Assembly: GCA_963921795.1 (NCBI GenBank)
Contig: OY997644.1
Location: 413,753 to 477,752 of the forward strand
DNA length: 64,000 nucleotides
Origin: Nannobrachium achirus
Taxonomy: Eukaryota > Chordata > Actinopteri > Myctophiformes > Myctophidae
Reading direction: 5' to 3'
This document shows positions 10,960-22,030 of this stretch, in pieces; the first letter of the stretch is position 1, and every line of letters starts with the position of its first letter. A model generated the notes under the pieces. That model did no database searches, was not told the DNA's origin, and worked only from the letters and a program-made list of their open reading frames with translations. The translations under genes and the position numbers were made by a program.

Positions 10960-11090
10960 AGAAATAGCAGAACTACAAGCTCACAGCAAGACGCATTGCG
11001 ATGGGCTGTGAGCTTGTAGACCTGCCGTAAATAGCAGATCTACAAGCCCACGACATGTCACAATGCGTCTTGCTGTTGAGCTTTTAGATC
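10960..11090. repeat. paired short hairpins (TACAAGCTCAC family)
   Basis: Two adjacent inverted structures: AGAACTACAAGCTCACAG with CTGTGAGCTTGTAGACCT, then AGCAGATCTACAAGCCCAC with a decayed partner ending TGAGCTTTTAGATC. The loop carries AAGACGCATTGCG. See also 3751-3838. Confidence 0.7.
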
Positions 11091-11374
11091 ATTTCTGGTG
11101 AATGTTCCCTCAGAATAGGCTCGGCGCTCAACTAATACCCTGAATTTTAGATGGACATTTAATGTCCAGCAATATCGTGGATTAGCTGTCCCAACAGTCC
11201 TTTGAGATGATTACGCGCAAGCCACTCACGCCATTCAATTACTCTGAGATGGTCTATCATTAACTCCTCTGTTCGATTCCCTCTGCACCTCCACACAGCT
11301 TCCTTGACTGTTCTCCAGACCCTTTCTATATGTTGAGTATGAGCACCTGTTTGGGCATTAACATAAGACACACT

Positions 11375-11787
11375 GGGTGCGTTTATATGCACAGATGTAT
11401 TCCACTTATATTCAGAATGACTGCTCATTCAGAATAGAAATGCTCATATAAACGTTTAAGAATGGCCATTCCAGTCAGACCGGAATGAATTTTCATTCTG
11501 GTCTGAAGGGGTGGTATATGCCGTTTCAATCGGGATACATTTGTCATATAAACGCTCCATTCTGAATGAACTGCTGTCTGAACTGCCCCCCCCCCCCTTC
11601 TCCGACCTGAAGTAGGCCTACTTTGCGCATGCCCAAAGTTCTATTCCGAATGAATCCTTTGGTCATGTAAACGACAGTGGAATGAGGGATACTTGTATTC
11701 AGGTCCCATGTAAACGTTTGGGAATGAAGCTCTATTCAGAATAAGTTCATTCTGAATGGCATTCTGAATGTGCATATAAACGCACCC
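11375..11787. mobile_element. Harbinger-like MITE with TIR GGGTGCGTTTATATGCAC
   Basis: 413 bp with inverted ends GGGTGCGTTTATATGCAC and GTGCATATAAACGCACCC, flanked by ACT on both sides (3-bp TSD). The inside is full of ATTCNGAATG words in both orientations. A 3-bp duplication with GGG termini suggests PIF/Harbinger; no transposase is inside. Confidence 0.8.
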
Positions 11788-11790
11788 ACT

Positions 11791-13802
11791 GGGTGCGTTT
11801 ATATGGACAGATGTATTCCACTTATATTCGGAATGACTGCTCATTCAGAATAGAAATGCTCATATAAACGTTTAGGAATGGCCATTCCGGTCTGACCCGA
11901 ATGAATTTTCATTCGGGTCTGAAGGGGTGGTATATGCCGTTTCAATCGGGATACATTTGTCATATAAACGCTCCATTCAGAATGAGCTGCTGTCTGGAAT
12001 AAATGAATTCTGTTGCGCATGTCTGTGCTTTGCGCGGTGACGTAATGTGCGCAGACGTAACTCGTAAACAGGAAGAGCAGCAACACAGCGTCGCGCAGCA
12101 CCAAGGCAACGCATGCTGGATCAGAGAGCAGAGAGACCATGGAGCAGACCAAGTGAAATCATATCGAGCGCGTCACCATTTAAAAGAAAGCACAATATAA
12201 CTATGAAACTGGTCGGAGGGTGAGATTAACTTCAAATCTGTGGCTGACTTGTGCAGTGCACCGAACGTTCGGGCGTTTGTGTAAAGGAGTATTCTGCTGA
12301 GCTGAGCCTGTCGCCTTTCAACGAGAGACTTCACAATACGCAAGAGGAGTTCATCTAGTAGAGACATATGCACATTATTAATATATATCTACAGAGGTGT
12401 GTAGGTCTACTGTGCTGGCTGTGGAGTTGTATTCAGTTTTCGCACCTCGCTAACAAAAGCTACCTTGCGTTGTCAACAACGTGAACAGGAATTATTTACC
12501 TCTGCATGCATATGCATGGACTAATGTGTGACCCATTAAATACCGTTAAGTAGGCTACTGGTACTGTAGTAAAAGAGAATGTTTTGATAATGGGTTCATG
12601 AACTAATTAAATTATAGCAGTGACGTCTGCAAGTAAATGTACATGACAACACAATATTACCTAGCCTACATTTAGCTCCTTTCGGAACCCCTCACTCCAC
12701 TGCTACGCAGCTCCGAGATGGGGTTCCTACTGGTAGCATGCCGGAATCCTCCGGCTGGATCGCAGATCCGCCGTTAGGGAACACTTCTTACCTTTTGGTG
12801 AACACTCTATCCAAAAAGTGACCGGTCTCTATTCATCTATAATCCTTTTACTTCTTTAAGGTGGAAGAAACTCGAAGCAAGGGGGTGAAATAAAGTTTTT
12901 ATATCGCTCGAAAGACCAGCCGGCTCTTCTTCTTGTTTATGCCCCCAATGACTGGGAAGAGAAAACAGAGACTGATAATTTAGACTAAATACGTTTAGAT
13001 GATCTGAATAATGTCGCATGTCGGTTTCAGACAATTGAGAGACATATGGGCATTATAAATAAAAATAAAAAATACATTTGGAGTTAATTGTTATCCAATC
13101 GGGCAGTAGCCTATATAGGCTACGTTATTTATTAACTGAATCCAAGTGGCATGCTACAACTACAAGCCAGGATATAAAACAACGTTTTCACACTCACGTT
13201 TCTTTTATATATAATATTATGTTGTACAAATTAACGTTTTATGCCTACCCATTTTATACTCTGTTTATACAAAAATGCAGATTTACACGCATCGCATTAT
13301 GACCCGTTGTAAACTACTGTAGATCTGCTCTGAGCTTATCCACGGTGGACGAGCTGAGGTCGTTACGTCACTGAGTACCCCCCCCCCCCCCCCACCCTCC
13401 GACCAGAAGTAGGCCTACTTTGCGCATGCCCAAAGTTCTTATATTCTGAATGACTGCTCATTCAGAATAGAAATGCTCATATAAACGTTTAGGAATGGCC
13501 ATTCCGGTCTGACCCGAATGAATCTTCATTCTGGTCTGAAGAGGTGGTTTATGCCGTTTCAATCGGGATACATTTGTCATATAAACGCTCCATTCGGAAT
13601 GAACTGCTGTCTGAACTGCCCCCCCCCTTCTCCGACCTGAAGTAGGCCTACTTTGCGCATGCCCAAAGTTCTATTCCGAATGAATCCTTTGGTCATGTAA
13701 ACGACAGTGGAATGAGGGATACTTGTATTCAGGTCCCATGTAAACGTTTGGGTATGAAGCTCTGTTCGGAATGGCATTCTGAATGTGCATATAAACGCAC
13801 CC
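11791..13802. mobile_element. second Harbinger-like element, expanded and rearranged
   Basis: It begins GGGTGCGTTTATATGGAC at 11791 and ends ATAAACGCACCC at 13802, sharing the ACT at 11788-11790 with the first copy. The left 200 bp and the right 360 bp (from about 13440) match the 413-bp MITE. The middle (about 12000-13390) is unrelated: it contains CpG-rich sequence near 12000-12200 and no recognisable transposase. It may be a longer relative with a third, partial copy at its right end. C-runs are at 11587-11598, 13380-13393 and 13619-13627. Confidence 0.65.
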
Positions 13803-14674
13803 ACTGTGATTGACGGTGAAATGGGTGTACCCAAGCTGAGGTAGAGCATTTCAATAAGCCCGCCACTCATCAGATATTATTGTAGATCCCACTTTCACAT
13901 GGTGAGCTATAAGTGGCACCAGATCTCTCTGTGTCCTCCTCTCTACCAAGCGAAGAACAGGCATTGTAGGTCTTCTCCCTCTGCGATCCACACTCAACAT
14001 CCCAAACACCCACTTCTTCTTCTTCCAGCCACCAGCCATTCGTCCCCGTCCATACTGTTGAAAAGATAAAACATGTGGAATTAATCTTCTCTAAACAATT
14101 AAAATGAACTATCTGCCATTCAATGGTAATTTGCATTCCTCTCTATCAGCTTGCCTTTCTTTTGTGTCGGAAGTGGCTCTCATCAATAGTGACAAACTGT
14201 TGCCGTCCTCCTACCGGTATGTACTGGCCTCTTCTTTGTTGAAACCGTTCCATGGCAGTAGTACATACAACTCTCAGCTTATGGGCCATCTTTGACAGGG
14301 TTGCTGAGCTCCCAGCAATGTCATCTGCAATCATGTCCACTTGACGTAGCCGCAGGCCTTGTGCAAATCTGATAGAACAAGGCAAATTATTATTACAACT
14401 GGTTTTATACACAGGGAGTAACGTATCATGGAGATTTATAAAAGCGCCTTTCTGAGTATCCAAATATGTTTTAAATGGGGGGCAAGAGAATTACCAAACT
14501 AAGAATAAAACAACTTTATTGGAGGAATAACCACTTAACACTAACCTATAAAAACAATAAAGACAAGACAGTGGAATGAGGTTTGGAGAGTGGGGGCGGT
14601 GTTTTGTGGTCTGGGCACCTAGGCTGCATGTCACTCCCTGTCTCTCTCTCTCCTCATTTCCTGTCTATCTACTG

Positions 14675-15086
14675 CAGTGGTTCTCAAACTGTGGGACCCA
14701 GGGGGGTCACCACATGATTTTGGGCGGTCCTCGGATGATTGTTTTAATGTGCAACAATTATTTAAAGTTTAATTTTATAGTACATTTCTGAAGTGACAAT
14801 TTAGGACTTTTTAATAGCTCTGAAATTACAAATTAAACATTGGCAACAATCGTCAAAAATTAGAGACAAAAATGAGGAAAATAGACAATCTACATGCTCA
14901 CAACGCCTCGTTCACAATGCCTCGCAGCACGAGCCGCTGTGAGCATGTATATCAGCTATTTTCACAATAATACCGTGTTATACAAAATGTAATGCCTCAA
15001 TTCCGAGTGCTCATCAGGGTGGGGAGGGCCCCAGTTAAATTGTGATTATTTTGGGGGTTGCGGCCTGAAAAGGTTGAGAACCACTG
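14675..15086. mobile_element. hAT MITE with 8-bp TSD
   Basis: Termini CAGTGGTTCTCAA and TTGAGAACCACTG. The flanks ATCTACTG (14667-14674) and ATGTACTG (15087-15094) differ at one base, as an 8-bp hAT duplication would after some time. It sits in a Merlin intron and itself carries a hairpin of the TACAAGCTCAC family. Confidence 0.85.
14884..14962. repeat. hairpin repeat nested in hAT MITE
   Basis: Inverted arms CAATCTACATGCTCACA and TGTGAGCATGTATATCAG, with a loop containing AACGCCTCG. It is related to the short hairpin family elsewhere in the window. Confidence 0.65.
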
Positions 15087-15562
15087 ATGTACTGTATAGA
15101 ATCAATAAAGGCAGACCTTCTGTCTGCACAGCCTACATTTGGAGGATAACTGATATCACTGACTAACATCACTATGCACTTATCTCCAAATATGGAGTTC
15201 CAGATGACTGACGTCACTAAGTGACATCACTACAGTGCCCAAATTTGGAGATGACAACCTGGACACAGAACACCATGCATGGGCATAAAAGAGAGCCAAA
15301 AAGACAGGTGGATAACGGGTATTGCATTGGACATGGTGACTGTTCTGGTCTGGGTTGTCCAACATTACTTTTGAGACTTTGAAACTGAAATAGCAACATG
15401 TTATCATCATAGTCCAGTCCAGAGACGTTTCGTATCACAATGTTTTATAATCACATGCTTTCTCCAGTATAGCCTAATTGTTTATGATTCAGCATGGTTT
15501 TATATTTTTATTTATGTGTCGGACAGACTCAATAAATAACATTGGTCTATGCCATAGCTTAC
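15087..15562. other. Merlin intron with CCAAATATGGAGAT-type words
   Basis: No exon is seen. Near 15134-15250 the words TATCTCCAAATATGGAG and CCCAAATTTGGAGATG occur, related to the CATATATGGAGAT words at 17.4 kb and 36 kb. Confidence 0.4.
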
Positions 15563-16460
15563 CTGTACACAAAGTGCATCCAGTTGAAGAGGGAGACCTT
15601 TGACTTTTTGAAGATAGATTTGTGTCCCAAACCCCACTTTGATAACCACTGGCCTAAAGAGAGATCAGACAGGCATACAAAGTAATGCTAGCTGTGATCA
15701 TAAATGGGGAATTAATACACATTTGGCCTAACTATGCCTTTGCAATGTGTGTATTTCTCAAAATAATAACATCAATAATAAATATAAATGTAAATATAAA
15801 TAAATAAGATTTAAGGCATGGGTACTCTTTATTGTATTTAGCCTATTTTAATTCTTAACCAAAATATACATGTAGGCTATGTTGTCATTATTTATCCTAT
15901 AAAATATACTTACCATGCATAGTTGTCCACACAAGCGGATATATTTAGTTTCATCTTATCTTTGCATTCTTTGCATTTCATTTGTCTTCTTAGAAGCTTT
16001 TTCTTCTGCAGCCATTTGATGAGGTCTTTGTGTCTTCTTTTAGATTTAGTTCTGCCTTCAATAAGCTCTCTTAGCTCAGCAGCTAAACCTGGCATTATGA
16101 TACAATGTGGAGTTGATTTCCTATGACAATCTTCTATTCTACTGTAATATTCTTCTTTACATAAACGTCCTACAAGGCTGCAACTGACTCCCGCGGTCCT
16201 GCCAGATTACTTCAGTTGTATCATGGGATGGAATGAGGTGACGTGGTTTGGGTAGGAGCCAATGATTAGCTTCACGGGCTGGAAGAGGGTCTTTGACTGG
16301 TTGTCAACTTGTCAATCACCGGCACTGAGCATAGGTTGGTGAGTGACAAGTTGAAGGTCCGCCCACTCATCACTCTCACATAGTTCCAACTTGTGGACGC
16401 TGAACGTAACCGCGCAGCATTCGCATCGCACTGCAGCTTGCCTCGTCGCCACGCCAAATC

Positions 16461-16754
16461 ATGAACACAAGGTTTGCCAAAATGGCAGGCAGGCCCAGTG
16501 GCGATCCGCAAATGAACGTCACCAAAATAGACTCACCACCACCAGAGAGAAAGAGAAAGAAAACTAAAGTGGTGCCTGGGTCTGGGCCTACAACTTCCAG
16601 GGAAACTACACCTGTGGTGGTGGACCTGGACAACAATGGTCCATGTACCCTGGCCACAATAGCCGATGTAAATGGCATGAACCTGCAGACACCGGAAGTG
16701 ACGGAAGTGCTGCGGTTAACGGAAGTTACGTCATGCGTTGCATTCTTTCGGTGA
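16461..16754 (+). CDS. unidentified 97-codon ORF
   Basis: An ATG-initiated frame encoding MNTRFAKMAGRPSGDPQMNV, followed by a basic PPPERKRKKTK patch and an acidic VVVDLDNNG segment. The composition looks protein-like up to about residue 70; the last part (from the CACCGGAAGTGACGG region) looks like non-coding sequence, so any real exon probably ends earlier. It may be a first exon or a transposon ORF fragment. I do not recognise the family. Confidence 0.25.
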   Translation: MNTRFAKMAGRPSGDPQMNVTKIDSPPPERKRKKTKVVPGSGPTTSRETTPVVVDLDNNGPCTLATIADVNGMNLQTPEVTEVLRLTEVTSCVAFFR

Positions 16755-16799
16755 AATTCTCCCGGCGGAAGTAGCACCGTTTCTTGCCGTTTCAGCCTA

Positions 16800-17674
16800 T
16801 GGTCGTAACCAGGCTTTTCTCTTCGCAGATGAGTAAGCCTGGCTACGCGAGGCTAAGGTCCATGATAATCTTTCTGGTAAAGTTGCACAGCCTGGCATGG
16901 ACTAGGATTTAGTGGGCTAAATAACTTTCATTTGGTAGCTGCTGAAAGATTTGTAGCCTACATAGTATGTATACAATGAGCTACGAGTGATGTGGCCAGA
17001 GTGCGTGCGTGCGTGCGTGCGTGCGTGTGTAATCATCCATGTGGGTCCATACGTTTGCTTCTTGACTTTCAACAATGTTGCTTGCCGAAATTAACAGATC
17101 TTTGTCACTTAGAACAGATCTCTGCGACTTGTACGTTTAAATTACAACTTGTAACCATGAAGAACAGTTGTTTTCGGCAAGCGAAACCGCGTATGGCCAA
17201 TTATCAATCTGGAGCCTAATTTTGATTAGTTATTATACAGTTAACATGTAGCCTATCTTTAATACATACCAGTAAGACTCCCTAATCGGGAGATAAGCGA
17301 CCGTTGGTCGCTTATCTCCACAAATAGGCCAAAAGTTTGTTTTACCAATTATCAAGACATACGGGCAGTTGATAGTTTGCCATGGTTACTCATTGAAGTT
17401 GAATCTCCATATATGGAGATAACCTACGCATCACACTAAGTCTGACCTCACCAGCCCATATTTGGGCATGAGCAACTTATGTCTCCATATATGGAGATAT
17501 GATGACATCACACAGTCCTCAGCCGATGATGTGGCGTGATGTCATACAATACACAAATGAGCCCTACAGTATAAAGGGGCAATTCTTGCCAGGAAAGAAG
17601 AATTTCTTCGACTCAGACCTTATCGCCAGCTTATCTCCACAAATAGGCCAAAAGTTTGTTTTACCAATATAAGA
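16800..17674. repeat. repeat region with perfect 14-bp hairpin and CATATATGGAGAT words
   Basis: GGAGATAAGCGACC (17289-17302) and its exact complement (17306-17319) are separated by only three bases. The segment CTTATCTCCACAAATAGGCC...TTACCAAT occurs at 17311-17349 and again at 17632-17668. Between them are two copies of CTCCATATATGGAGATA (17406 and 17484 regions). Nothing coding is seen. Confidence 0.75.
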
Positions 17675-17905
17675 GTTGGTTGCTAGGGTAAAAAACATGG
17701 TTGCTATGGTAAACAGTTGGTTGCTAAGGTAAAAAAGACATGGTTGCTATGGTAAACAGTTGGTTGCTAGGGTAAAAAAATGGTTGCTATGGTAAACAGT
17801 TGGTTGCTAGGGTAAAAAAACATGGTTGCTATGGTAAACAGTTGGTTGCTAGGGTAAACAGTTGGTTGCTAGGGTAAAACCATGGTTGCTAAGGTGGTTG
17901 CTAAC
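17675..17905. repeat. GGTTGCTA minisatellite
   Basis: Tandem GGTTGCTAGGGTAAA and GGTTGCTATGGTAAACAGTT units alternate to give a roughly 42-bp period, five to six times. No frame is conserved. Confidence 0.9.
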
Positions 17906-18489
17906 GTACATATAACTAATGAAAGGTATTAACACAAGCCTGTGACTATCTACCATGTGCAACTTCAAAGCCTAAACGTTAAACAAAAATGTAATTGTCA
18001 ATGACAAAAACACAATTAAATTGTTAATTGCAATTATTTCAGTGACAATTAATCGTCAGGTAAAATGTCACAATCGTGACAGCCCTACCTTCTTGAGTGT
18101 AGTTCCGTAACAGTTGTTCAATGTCTTGATGTTGTTTGTTACAGCATCACGTGTCAAAGTCAATTAGCCCTATTCACGACCCGCCCACTCAGCAAATTTC
18201 TCAGCATCCCCCGGGTGCTGATGTCAATTTAGAAGGGGAAACCATAGATATATATAAAGGCTAGATAGCTCATGCACGCTGTTGGCCAATGGGGACTGAC
18301 GTCGTTATAGGTCGGCCATCTTGGGACAGGACCGATCGCCCAGTATAACATTAATGTCTATAGTGCATGTACTATTTAAATGACCAGAGCTTGCTCAATT
18401 TTCAACCTATTTTGAAACGGATTGGTTTGTTATAAACCTAAGAAATGTAGTTATGTTACTGTATACTTAGAATAATTATATAGACAGGA
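17906..18489. other. non-coding stretch with left inverted end
   Basis: Contains the left inverted end at 18162-18238 and nothing recognisably coding. Confidence 0.4.
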
Positions 18490-18939
18490 TCAATTTTCAG
18501 AAAATCAGAACCCCGAAGGCATTTTGCGAATATTTATTATATACAACTGTTCTAGGGGTATTACGGGGTGCTGAATCCAGATTTGCTGTATATAATGCTC
18601 AAAAAATGTTCCTAAATGGCTCAAAATTGAGAAATCCAACATGGCCACCACTGTAAGGCTGAAACTATTTAAGTGCAAATCTTTTTGACTAAACAAGGTA
18701 GAAACTTGAACTAAATGTGTTTTTGTAGGTTAGCCTAAATGGGGAATTTGAAATTCTATCCTAATTTTAGATCAGGCGTGAATAATTGGCTTGAAACTCA
18801 TACATGTATAGCAGAAAAGGTTTGTTATTGATGCATAATTCGTCAAACAAACAAAAGCAGGATGAACCATGGTTTTATTCATCAAAACTCTTTTGATTTA
18901 GATTTTTCTATCAACAAGTCATATATGCAAATTCCTTAA

Positions 18940-19457
18940 AGGGATATTCCACTTTCAACAGGGAAACAGGGGAGGGCTTCTCTCCCCACACACACCCATT
19001 GTAACTTCAAACTCCATTTTAACCATTCATTAAAAACACCCATTCTTTTTTGTGGTGACTCATTCTACCCTCCTAATACGTGAGCAGGCCGTGTTCTTTT
19101 CCATAACCTTTTTCATTTGTTTTTATTAATTATTTGGGAAAATGGAAAAAATGTAATTCATAAAATTATTATTAAAAATAAATGAAAAATGTTATTGAAA
19201 AAACACAACCTGCTCACACATTAGGAGGGTAATATGAGTCACCAGAAAAAATAATGGGTGTTTTTAATGAATCTATCATGGTTAAAATGAAGTTTGAAGT
19301 TACAATGGGTGTCTGTGGGGAGAGGCCAAGGGCCTGGTAACATTTACATCAAATATCTAAATATTGAATCAAGCAAATTAAAAACGGTTCAGGGTGTTCA
19401 TAAAAGCCTGATTAGACGATAAAATTACAAAAAGTTTTTTGAAAGAGAAATATCCCT
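18940..19457. mobile_element. foldback MITE with TTAA target duplication
   Basis: TTAA at 18936-18939 and 19458-19461 flanks AGGGATATTCCACTTT...AAAGAGAAATATCCCT. The inside is largely palindromic (ACACCCATT, CACGTATTAGGAGGGT and complements). The empty site is preserved in the other arm of the inverted duplication near 21552, so insertion came after the duplication. TTAA duplication suggests a piggyBac- or Kolobok-type helper. Confidence 0.85.
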
Positions 19458-19919
19458 TTAATATGAAGGTAGGCTACATTAATTTAGCCTATTTGCAGTC
19501 ATCAATATTTCGAGCAGATGTCATAGGTATCTTGCAGCTGCATGCAACCAATTCCACTTTTCCTGAATAGAATAGAATGGATTATAATATAACATAATAG
19601 TATTTTACCATATCAATAAAAGTAAATGTACATGGGAATACTTCTTACTGTAATCCTTACTGTGGCAGCTTATTCACCGTCTTCCTCAGTGTTCCGGAAA
19701 ATGTTGAGTTTTTTGCAGTTGTATACTTCCATACATGCCATATGACTCTTTATGGATAGAATAGAAGAGAGTTTATAGCCAGCACACGTACGTCAGGGTA
19801 GGGTTCATCAATCTGTCAACATCTAAGAGTCTAGAGTATGCAGTCTAGTAGGCTGATATTCTCTAAAATTACCAAATCCCATTAGTACAATATATTATAC
19901 ATGCATACCTGCAGCTGCA

Positions 19920-20562
19920 GTGTTGGCTGAGGCACTCCTTTGTACACCCACATGAAGTGAACTCCCTGCAGGCTTTGGGCATAGGTGGCAGACAGAGTAG
20001 CCGTGGCACTAACTGGCCTTCCTTGATCATCCATCCCATTTCCTCCACTGGAGGAAGATCAGGGTGTGGCAGGTGAGCTTGATTCCATATACCGGTAGTT
20101 GCTTAATAGTGTGCACGCATGATATGGAACCTCACAGCATCTGTGGTTGGTGGCAGAGTCTCTTGGGGACGACTTTTGCAGAATAACTTTACTTGTGCTT
20201 TGTTGCATGAATCAACGTCAGGCACACCATAGATCTTACAAATGAATCTTTCTGATGATGTCACGATATCTTCTGTGAAAGGGCCCTTCCCAAGGCCAGC
20301 AAGATCAGTGTGATGATGTTCGAACACCTGCCAGGCTTTCCGTGGCCGCTGAACTGAGACACACTGTCACATCCAGTAAGGGCAGGAGTGTGTCCAGTTG
20401 ATCCTCAGACAGTATCCTGTGAATTTCATGCACTGGGAAAAACTTTGGGTCCTTTGATATCCCAGCTTTCATGTAGACATAGGTACATCTGATTTTGTCA
20501 AAGTAAGCAAGCAGTAGTAGAAGCACGTCTGTGTCACGTGCTGACACGACTACTGTTTCCAT
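19920..20562 (-). pseudogene. transposon-like ORF remnant with DTDV and CXC motifs (left arm)
   Basis: Reading leftward from about 20562: VVVSARDTDVLLLLLAYFDK, then PKFFPVHEIHRIL, LLPLLDVTVC, HHTDLAGLGKGPFTEDI, FICKIYGVPDVDSCNKAQ and RFHIMRAHY. A Tesmin/TSO1-like CXC segment (CGCTKECLSQ) follows in another frame near 19970-19920. Such ORFs are very common as repeats in fish genomes (from general knowledge); the transposon type is not clear to me. Frame shifts occur near 20340 and near 20050. Confidence 0.65.
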
Positions 20563-20599
20563 CAGTGCGTGGATACAGTGAAGGATCAGTCGTGTATCA

Positions 20600-21110
20600 G
20601 CTTCCTCGTGGACACTCCTTCCATGCCCTTACTGGATGTGACAGTGTGTCTCAGTTCAGCAGCCACGGAAAGAAGACAGCCTGGCAGGTGTTCGAACAAC
20701 ATCACACTGATCTTGCTGGCCTTGGGAAGGGCCCTTTCACAGAAGATATTGTGACATCATGAGAAAGATTCATTTGTAAGATCTATGGTGTGCCTGACGT
20801 TGATTCATGCAACAAAGCTTGAGTAAAGTTATTCTGCAAAGGTCGTCCCCAAGAGACTCTGCCACCAACCACAGATGCTGTGAGGTTCCATATCATGCGT
20901 GCACACTATCAAGCAACTATATGGAATCAAGCTCACCTGCCACACCCCGATCTTCCTCCAGTGGAGGAAATGGTATTGGATGATCAAGGAAGGCCAGTTA
21001 GTGCCACGGCTACTCTCTCTGCCACCTATGCCCAAAGTCTGCAGGGAGTTCACTTCATGTGGGTGTACAAAGGAGTGCCTCAGCCAACGCTGCAGCTGCA
21101 GGTATGTATG
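20600..21110 (+). pseudogene. same transposon-like ORF remnant (right arm)
   Basis: The plus-strand copy reads RGHSFHALTGCDSVSQFSSH, then GKKTAWQVFEQHHTDLAGLG and KGPFTEDIVTS, with a TGA at 20760-20762. It continues FICKIYGVPDVDSCNKA with a further stop, RFHIMRAHYQATIWNQAHLP and, after a frame change, the CXC motif SCGCTKECLSQRCSCR at about 21052-21100. It begins further downstream in the protein than the left copy, so the DTDV part is missing here. Confidence 0.65.
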
Positions 21111-22030
21111 TATAATAGATTGTACTAATGGGATTTGGTAATTTTAGAGAATATCAGCCTACTAGACTGCATACTCTAGACTCTTAGATGTTGACAGATT
21201 GATGAACCCTACCCTGATGTACTTGTGCTGGCTATAAACTCTCTTCTATTCTATCCAGAAAGAGTCATAAGGCATGTATGGAAGCATGCAACTGCAAAAA
21301 ACTCAACACTTGCCGGAACACTGAGGAAGACTGTGAATAAGCTGCCACAGTAAGGATTACAGTAAGAAGTATTCCCATGTACATTTACTTTTATTGATAT
21401 GGTAAAATACTATTATATTATATTTTAATCCATTCTATTCTATTCAGGAAAAGTGGAATTGGATGCATGCAGCTGCAAGATACCTATGAGATCTGCTCGA
21501 AATGTTGATGACTGCAAATAGGCTAAATGAATGTAGCCTACCTTCATATTAAGGACTATATATAATTTGCATATATGACTTGTTGATAGAAAAATCTAAA
21601 TCAAAAGAGTTTTGATGAATAAAACCATGGTTCATCCTGCTTTTGTTTCTGTTTGACGAATTATGCATCAATAACGAACCTTTTCTGCTACATGTATGAG
21701 TTTCAAGCCAATTATTCACGTCTGATCTAAAGTCAGGATAGAATTTCAAATTCCCCATGTAGGCTAACCTAGAAAAACACATTTAGTTCAAGTTTCTACC
21801 TTGTTTAGTCAAAAAGATTTTCACTTAAATAGATTTCAGCCTTGCAGTGGCGGCCATGTTGGATTTCTCAATTTTGAGCCATTTAGGAAAATTTTTGAGC
21901 ATTATATACAGCGAATTTGGATTCAGCATCCCTTAATACCCCTAGAACAGTTGTATATAATAAATATTCGCAAAATGCCTTTGGGACTTTATACAAGCAC
22001 ATTTTCCGAAATTCTGCCTTGTCTAATAAC

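Larger units (their letters stand above)
11159..16095 (-). pseudogene. Merlin (IS1016/ISXO2-like) DDE transposase gene, interrupted
   Basis: A minus-strand gene. Exon 1 is 16095-15914 (ATG at 16095, MPGLAAELRELIEGRTKSKR, a CKEC zinc-ribbon half, donor ATG|GTAAGT). A second exon ends at 15563 (KKSKVSLFNWMHFVYR, donor ACAG|GTAAGC). Exon 3 is 14368-14155 and holds FVTIDESHFRHK, the first catalytic Asp. Exon 4 starts at 14054 (YGRGRMAGGWKKKK) and holds ISDEWRAY, the second Asp. The last part, 11374-11159, carries GAHTQHIERVWRTVKE and the C-terminus IHDIAGH. The intron between exons 3 and 4 has a GC donor. A TGA follows WRAY where Trp is expected, and exon 4 is split after HFTVNHS by two Harbinger-like elements (11375-13802). 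The start of exon 2 is unclear. Merlin transposases cut and paste elements with 8-9 bp target duplications. Confidence 0.8.
18490..22030. repeat. head-to-head inverted duplication of a transposon ORF region
   Basis: The left arm (about 18490-20403) and right arm (about 20606-22030) are reverse complements with many small differences. The outer part (TTTGCGAATATTTATTATAT) matches at 18526 and 21960, and the inner part (CTTACTGGATGTGACAG) at about 20375 and 20630. The centre, about 200 bp, is single-copy. The left arm is longer because it carries a TTAA foldback (18940-19457). Confidence 0.85.
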
